Notes under the pieces: generated by a model
Database searches by the model: none
Told to the model about the DNA's origin: nothing
What the model saw: only the letters and a program-made list of their open reading frames with translations
Shown here: piece by piece, positions 57,926 to 64,000 of the stretch
How positions within the stretch are numbered: position 1 is the first letter of the stretch
Layout of the letters: every line of letters starts with the position of its first letter
NCBI GenBank assembly: GCA_030063045.1
Contig: JAQSEB010000139.1
Location: 248,001-312,000 of the forward strand
DNA: 64,000 bases
Reading direction: 5' to 3'
DNA from: Pratylenchus scribneri
Lineage: Eukaryota > Nematoda > Chromadorea > Rhabditida > Pratylenchidae
Program-made: the position numbers and the translations under genes

Positions 57926-59244
57926 GAGCAACATTTTTTAACAAAAAGTCAAAATTCTTTTATTAAATATATTGTTCATTTATTCATATTTTTCAATGAA
58001 ATTCACATGTTTTCGATCTCCTCGGCGTTGATCCCCCCCCCCCCCCCCAAAAAAAAATACTCGTTTTGGAAGTGAAAATATGTACACAAAAAACATTTTT
58101 CGCGTCACCGCCTCTCCCTCGCCCTTTATTGGCTTTGCACATAAAATTGGCTCTGTTGTTGGAAAGGAATGCGGGGAAGAAATGTTACGATTTTTGGGCC
58201 AGCTGATGCTGAGAAATGGTTGAATTGTTTTATGGAGTAATAAAAATGGAGGCGAAGAAAAGGGAAAAACATTGCCGGAATGCGCAAAAAAATTTAAAAT
58301 AAGCTCTTGGTCAAATTGATTTTCCCCTTAAGGAAATTTACAGAATTCAACAGCAATTTCTAGGGCAAAAAGGCAGGAATTGCTGTGGAAATGGAAAGAA
58401 AATCCATATAAATTGGAAAAAAGCGCGATGAGACAAGGCCGACAAAAAAGTTTATTGTAAAGGTGGCTTAAACTGCCCGCCACGGCCACTTTAGCTTATT
58501 CTCTTTGTGCTTTAGCCTAAGCGGGTGATGAGGTTGTTGAGGTGGAAAAGCCACACAGATTCTGCGCTTCCGAAATCTGCGCGCCTTTGGGAAAAGGTCG
58601 AATTTGTTAGCGCAATGATAAAACGGAGGGAAAAGCCTCGCAGAGGTCGGTGGAGGGGTAAAAAGCCGATGGAAATGTTTATTGGCTAAAACTCAAAAGA
58701 GAGTCGAATGAAGCGAAAAATGCAATGCAGCGAAGAAGAGGCGAAAGTTGTCGTGGAAATGTGCTTTTGCATTGTGCATAGGAGAAATTGGAAATATATT
58801 TTGGACCGTTGATAACAATGGGGGGCCGAAAATGTGAAAGGGGAAAATTATTATTAGGATAGGGGGACCTATTCTTCCGCCCGAATGAATGAAATGTGAC
58901 TTGGCCCCCTTTTTGTTGTGATGATGCTATCCGACCCTCAAAAGCACCAAATAATAATAATTCGCCGGCGGCGATGGATGGCATCGTTCCGTTACATCAG
59001 AATGATGACGACGGGCAAAGTTAGAGGTAAATTGGATGGGCTTTTTGTTATTATTTGTAATAAGTTCTTTCTTCTTTCACCAATTAATTATCTCTATTTG
59101 TGGTTTTATCATTTTTGTACGGTTCGTAATATATTTTCAACGCCCAAAATCAGCTGTTTTAGAGGGAAAGAAAAAAAATTAATTTTGGATTTTTTATTAG
59201 GAATTTTTTTTTGAAATTTTTCCATTCCGAAAAGTTTTAATAAT
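57926..59244. other. intergenic, no supported gene
   Basis: It includes a homopolymer C run followed by A at about 58031-58058. The remainder shows no motif or exon chain. Confidence 0.4.
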
Positions 59245-59622
59245 ATTTTTGTGTTTTATTCCGGAAAATGTTTTAATGTTTTTGTGTTTTCCGGAAAATG
59301 TTTTTGTGTTTTCCGGATGTTTTAATGTTTTTGTGTTTTCCGGAAAAAAGTTTTCCGAAAAATGTTTTAATGTTTTTGTGTTTTCCGGAAAAGTTTTTGT
59401 GTTTTCCGGAAAATGTTTTTGTGTTTTCCGGATGTTTTTGTGTTTTCCGGAAAAGTTTTTGTGTTTTCCGGAAAATGTTTTTGTGTTTTCCGGATGTTTT
59501 AATGTTTTTGTGTTTTCCGGAAAATGTTTTTGTGTTTTCCGGAAAATGTTTTAATGTTTTTGTGTTTTCCATAAGTTTTGTGTTTTCCGGAAAAAAGTTT
59601 TTGTGTTTTCCGGAAAATTTTT
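59245..59622. repeat. satellite D, short irregular units
   Basis: Units of 21 to 34 bp with TTTTTGTGTTTTCCGGAAAA, some with an added ATGTTTTAATG. Open frames encoding FVFSGK or KTQKHFRK repeats here are artefacts. Confidence 0.9.
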
Positions 59623-59954
59623 ATATTTTCTTGTCATCCTTGAAGTTATAATTTTTGTTTTCTATCCCCAAAGTTTTATCATTAAATCAAATTTGAATGA
59701 GCATTTTTTAAAACAATTTCTTATGCCATCAAGTTTATTGAAGAGATAGACAAAATTAATGGTCAAAAATTGGTTTCGTTGGACCAAAAAACAAAGAGGA
59801 AAACAACAAAATTTTAGATGTGGGGGAATTTTGATGATGATTTTATATAGTGGAGAGTCAAAAACAACAACAAAAAATATAATTAAATAAGTCCGTAGGG
59901 TCCATTTTGATGATTTTCTTCATCTTCCGTCTTCTTCCTTTCCTCATCCTGTAT

Positions 59955-60929
59955 TCAATTTCCACCACCATTGTTGGTCTCGCCGGGCAGCTCTTCCTCA
60001 TCCACGTCTTCCGGCTCATCCGCTGCCGTGTCCTCGTTGGTCCAAAGAGTGAGATTGTCGCGAAGCAATTGCATGATCAGAGTGGAATCCTTGTAGCTCT
60101 CCTCATTCAGGGTGTCCAGCTCGGCGATGGCATCATCGAATGACTGAATAAAATAATGAATAAAAGTCCAGCCTATGGAAAAAAACCTGTTTGGCCAATT
60201 GGCAAGCCTTGTCCGAAGAGTTCAGAATCTCGAAGTAGAAGACGGAGAAGTTCAGTGCCAAGCCCAGACGAATTGGATTGGTCGGCTGCATTTTGTCCTT
60301 GGCAATGTCGAATGCCTCTTGGTAGCCTTCTTGGGACTTCTCAATGACGTCTAAAATCAGGAAATTGAGATTTATTCAGTTATTCAAAAAACTTACTGGT
60401 CCGATCATCTCCGGTGGCGACCTCGGCCAAATAGCGATAGTAGTCGCCTTTCATCTTCAGGTAGAACACTTTGGAGTCGGCAGTGGTGGCCTTTGGGACG
60501 AGATATTTGTCCAGCAAATCCTGAAGAATATTTATTGATTTATCCTATTCTTCCTTGCTTACCAAAACATCATGGCAAATTGCGCGCAACTCCTGTTCAA
60601 TCTTCTCCCGGTATTCTTTGACCACTTGTTGCTTCTTCTTCCGCTCTTCCGAACCACCGTCGATCTTTTGCTCAATGTTTGAGATGGTACGCCATGCTGA
60701 GCGGAGAGAACCAACCACATTCTTGTAGGCAACCGAGAGCAAATTGCGTTCCTCATTGGTCAATTCCTCATCGCCGCCAAATTCGGTGACCTCCTTCATT
60801 GCTTGAGCCATGTCCTCGTAACGTTCAGTCTGCAAAATTTGTGATGATTTAATGTTGGATTACGTTCTTTACTTTTACCTGTTCGGCAAGTTTTGCACGT
60901 TGAACGAGTTTGTCCTTATTCTCAGCCAT
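59955..60929 (-). CDS. 14-3-3 protein
   Basis: 14-3-3 dimers bind phosphoserine or phosphothreonine motifs and control many signalling proteins in the cytoplasm and nucleus. Five exons (minus): 60929-60879, 60829-60563, 60520-60397, 60350-60187, 60143-59955; 264 residues. Both family signatures are present: [13 protein letters not shown] and [18 protein letters not shown]. The phosphopeptide-contact region [14 protein letters not shown] and the block [19 protein letters not shown] are intact. The acidic tail ([18 protein letters not shown]) is longer than usual. Introns are about 33-49 bp. It ends toward a gene-poor, satellite-rich stretch. Assignment is certain at family level; isoform cannot be told. 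Confidence 0.97.
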
Positions 60930-61342
60930 TATTGTTGTTGTTTATGTTTTAGCTTTGTTGAAATTTTAAAACGTTTTTCGAATTTAAGCTAAAATCAAAA
61001 TTTGGAAATTGGAATATTTCACGCCTATTTTATGGAAACATTTTGCGAGATGGATTGATTGGAATTGAATACAATGGTAACAAATGTAAATCTATTTGCC
61101 GGGAAAAGGAACTTATTTTGTTTTAAAATGAGGATGAGTAGTGGAATTTTAAGAATTTTTTAATAATTTTTATCAAGTCTGAGTGTTTCATTCATCGAAA
61201 ATTGCAATGATTATTGATTAATTTTAATCAAATCAAAAAAGGAAGCTTTTGGATAAAAAATTCCATTACATTTTGCAAATTATTTTGGCGGAAATTCAAA
61301 AACAACAAAAATTCAACATATAGTACCAAAAGGCCCGTGAGC
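60930..61342. other. 14-3-3 upstream region
   Basis: AT-rich, bounded by the hAT element on the right. It should contain the 14-3-3 promoter. No named motif is seen. Confidence 0.4.
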
Positions 61343-64000
61343 CAGGGCTGCCAGATGGTTTTTCAGTTTGGGGGGCATTTCGTGAAAAAAAGGGGGCATT
61401 TGGGGGGCAATTTCGGTAAAAAAGGGGGCATTTTGGGGGGCATTTTTAAAAAGTGTTAAAAATGATTATAAAAACATTTATTTTCAATATTTATTGTTTC
61501 TTTTTGCTTTCTGTAACAATTCTGGTTGGGAAATAAATAAATCTAATGCTTCTGAACATTTGAATTCGGAATTTTCTTTAATTGACACCAAGGCATTGAC
61601 TGTATCAGCATGAAAACTGTTTCTTTCATCGGTCCAAATCCCATTGACAACGGAAAAGATTGATTCGCAAAAAGCATTTGATGGGAAGATACTCAGCAGA
61701 GCTGCGACCAATTTGCGTACCAAAACAATATTTTTGTTACGGAATAATGCCGCCCATTTTTCTTCAATATTCTTTTCAGCAAAAGGAGTCTTGTTTAATT
61801 CTTTCAAAGTTGATTGAATTTGAAGGACTTCTTCATAAAGGTTGTCATATTCCTCATCGGAACAGGTGAAAAGATTTTTGTAGGCTTCGTGAATGACCGT
61901 AAAATTGATTCCTAAATACACGATTGATTCAGATTTCTTTTAAAATTTTACCTTCAAATGTTAACCATTTCAACGGAACATTGTTAGTTATTTCGGCCAA
62001 TTGTTGAAACCATTTGTCAAAATAAGTCAATGAATCGGCATAAAATTTCTGCGAAAAATTTATTTTCTTTATCAAATAAAAAAATTTACCATAAACATTT
62101 TTTCCACTTTGGATCGATTATTATCCAATTTAGCTGCCGTAAAATTTTCCAATGCCCGAAGAGTTTTACCACCAAAATTCTTATCTTTTTCCAATGACTC
62201 CAATAAATCCATAAACTCTTCATATTCTTTGGATAGATCAGCAATTGTAAATGTGTGTGACTTAAAAAAGAAATGAAATTTTATATAAAATTCTAATAAA
62301 AACCTGAGTTGATGCATTAAATTTGTTGAAACGGCCCAGCAAATAATTTGCAAAATTCAAGACAGCAAATGCCTCCATCGATTGTTCAACGGAACCTGTT
62401 TGGAATATTTCTCGTAAATGTTTTGGTGCATCATCGGCTTGTGTGAAATATTCTTCCAACGGAACCCAAAAATCAATTATCCGCTCACAGAGTCGCCCCA
62501 AAGTTAACCATCGGACATTAACATGACGTGGAAATTTTTTTGGCTCAATCTTAACATTTGATAAATAAATATATAATTAAATTACTTCAAGTTCTGAGCA
62601 TTTTTCGCAGTAACTCTCCCATCTTTGTGCATGCCCAGAAAAATAGCCGACAATTGATAATGCAAAAGCTTCAAAATCAAATTCCATCTTTGATGCCGCA
62701 TTCCTGGCAGTGTTATGTATAATATGAGCACTGCAGGATATGCCAATAATATTGTTGTTTTCTTAATTTTTTTGTCATTTTTCATCTACTTAATAGCAAA
62801 AAACCTTTTTTCCACAATGCATAAACATTGTTTTGTCCTCCTCTTGCGGCGCCGCCGAAATTGCTATTTGTGTTGTCGGCAGTAAAAGAAATGACTTTAT
62901 TCAATTCGAGTTCATTGTTTTGTAGAATTTCTTTTACAAGCGTATACATATTAACGGCTTTCTCGCTTGTCATCGGAACCAGTTGAACCAATTTATTTTG
63001 AATTTTGTTCCCATCAAAGAATCTAAAATTTTAATAAATTAATGATTTTGTTCTGAAAAGACCTTATCACAATTGTATATAATCGTTGCATCATATGTGG
63101 GGTTGAGTCAAATGCGACAGAATAGCCATGTTGATTCGCTTTTTTCACATATTGATTCATTATGAATGGATGCAAAACACCTTTATTAATTAAAAGTTTA
63201 AATATTTTTATAATTATTAACCTTTGATTAAGGCAGTTGTTTTTGTTTTTCCACTTGCGAAACGCTCTGCTGTTATTGAACCAGTGAAAAGCATCGGAAC
63301 CAATTTTGATGTACATTGCATAGAATTTAAACTATGGTTGTGTTTGACCATGTGGTAAGCATATGCAAGCTCTGTTCCAACGGAACGATTTTCTTCACTT
63401 GTCTAAAATGAATACAAAAAAATCAAATTTTATTAATAATTTTAACCGTTTTGCGCTTTATAAATGGAGCGATTGATAAATTTTTATTTGCAGCTTTGAC
63501 ATTTTCTATATGCCGTTCTCGTGCAATATGTCGTTTTATAGCTTCTTCGCCTTTTTTACCAAATAACATTTCTTCATTGCATGCTCGACAACGGAACGAG
63601 CCTGGCCCTTTTGTTGAATTTTCAATGAAATCATTTGCATATTTTGTTGCATAAATTGGCCTGAATTTCGATAAGCCTCCCTTCGGTCGATCATGTGAAA
63701 ATTTTCGCTTTTTCAATGACTAAATTTATTATAAAATTAATTTTAAAATAAAAATAAAAACATTGCTAGTTGTCGTGACCGATTGATCCTCTCCATTTGA
63801 ATCATTTTGATCAGTAAGATCCATCGTTGAAATTTCCTCACTTGCTTCTTCTTCATCGGAACCATGCTTATTGACATCTTCATCATCGGAACCCTGTTCA
63901 TTTGCCTCTTTTCCATATGAAACTGCTGTCGATTTTTTAGTAAATGATGAAGAAAAAAATGATTTTATTGTTTCTTGCATTTTAGCTGAAATTATTCAAT
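61343..64000 (-). mobile_element. hAT DNA transposon, 5' end beyond window
   Basis: The 3' terminus on the plus strand starts CAGGGCTGCCAGATGG (61343-61358), close to the hAT terminal consensus CAGRGNTG. Next to it, at 61369-61446, a GGGGGGCATTT motif repeats about five times, a typical subterminal transposase-binding arrangement. The single gene inside reads toward this end. The other terminus and the 8-bp target duplication lie outside the window or are unreadable. Confidence 0.8.
61484..63980 (-). CDS. hAT-family transposase with N-terminal zinc finger
   Basis: It would cut and move the surrounding transposon. Ten exons (minus): 63980-63762, 63719-63447, 63402-63222, 63180-63063, 63022-62805, 62761-62586, 62549-62304, 62260-62090, 62048-61952, 61911-61484; 708 residues with all introns keeping frame. 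An acidic linker (residues 20-70) is followed by a C2H2-type finger, FRCRACN with HIARERH. RNase H-like fold marks are ELAYAYHMVKHNHSLNSM, the first Asp in VAFDSTPH, the second in FTADNTNSNFGG, CSAHIIHN, VNVRWLTLGRLCERI, and the C-terminal dimerisation region with the third acidic residue in FPSNAFCESIFSVVNG. No stop or frameshift was found, so it may be intact. Confidence 0.88.

Noticed and set aside
59249..59651. Repeated FVFSGK or KTQKHFRK proteins
   Set aside because: They are translations of satellite D on both strands.

Overview
The window is nuclear DNA from a eukaryote with small, often 45-50 bp introns, TTTTCAG-like splice acceptors and AT-rich noncoding DNA. These traits, together with the nematode-like look of the peptide transporter and housekeeping genes, point to a nematode. 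A tylenchid plant parasite (cyst-nematode-like) is my guess only; it rests on the one GC-AG intron and the heavy load of satellites, and no search was possible. All gene models were built by hand: in every multi-exon gene the reading frame was carried through the proposed splice sites, which are canonical GT-AG except one GC-AG.

Layout. At 0.9-3.1 kb (minus) is a TRM1-type tRNA guanine-26 dimethyltransferase, and at 3.8-4.1 kb (plus) a tiny basic coiled-coil protein. At 7.2-8.8 kb is a pure 29-bp satellite. At 10.6-21.9 kb (plus) is a 17-exon POT/PTR2 oligopeptide transporter whose introns are packed with foldback elements and satellites. At 23.3-24.9 kb (minus) is BRX1, head-to-head with eRF1 at 25.5-28.4 kb (plus). 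A NADH-cytochrome b5 reductase follows at 29.4-31.8 kb (plus), a 31-33 bp satellite at 32.5-33.7 kb, and a GNAT acetyltransferase at 35.3-39.4 kb (plus). An 11-exon RING1-IBR protein fills 40.7-48.9 kb (minus). From 48.9 to 59.9 kb I support no gene, only satellites, degenerate tandem repeats and short G- or GA-rich tracts open in several frames. A 14-3-3 protein lies at 60.0-60.9 kb (minus), and an apparently intact hAT transposon at 61.3 kb to the window end (minus).

The genes are a housekeeping mix (tRNA modification, ribosome assembly, translation termination, redox, signalling) and do not form one pathway. The unusual content is the repeat landscape. There are four related satellite families (A, B, C, D) built from shared 10-14 bp modules, with A and B joined in a fixed order. 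There are also at least six families of palindromic elements, three of which have readable target-site duplications, nested in introns, beside an hAT transposase with all three catalytic acidic positions. The satellite module network and its placement in introns is the most promising undescribed structure here.
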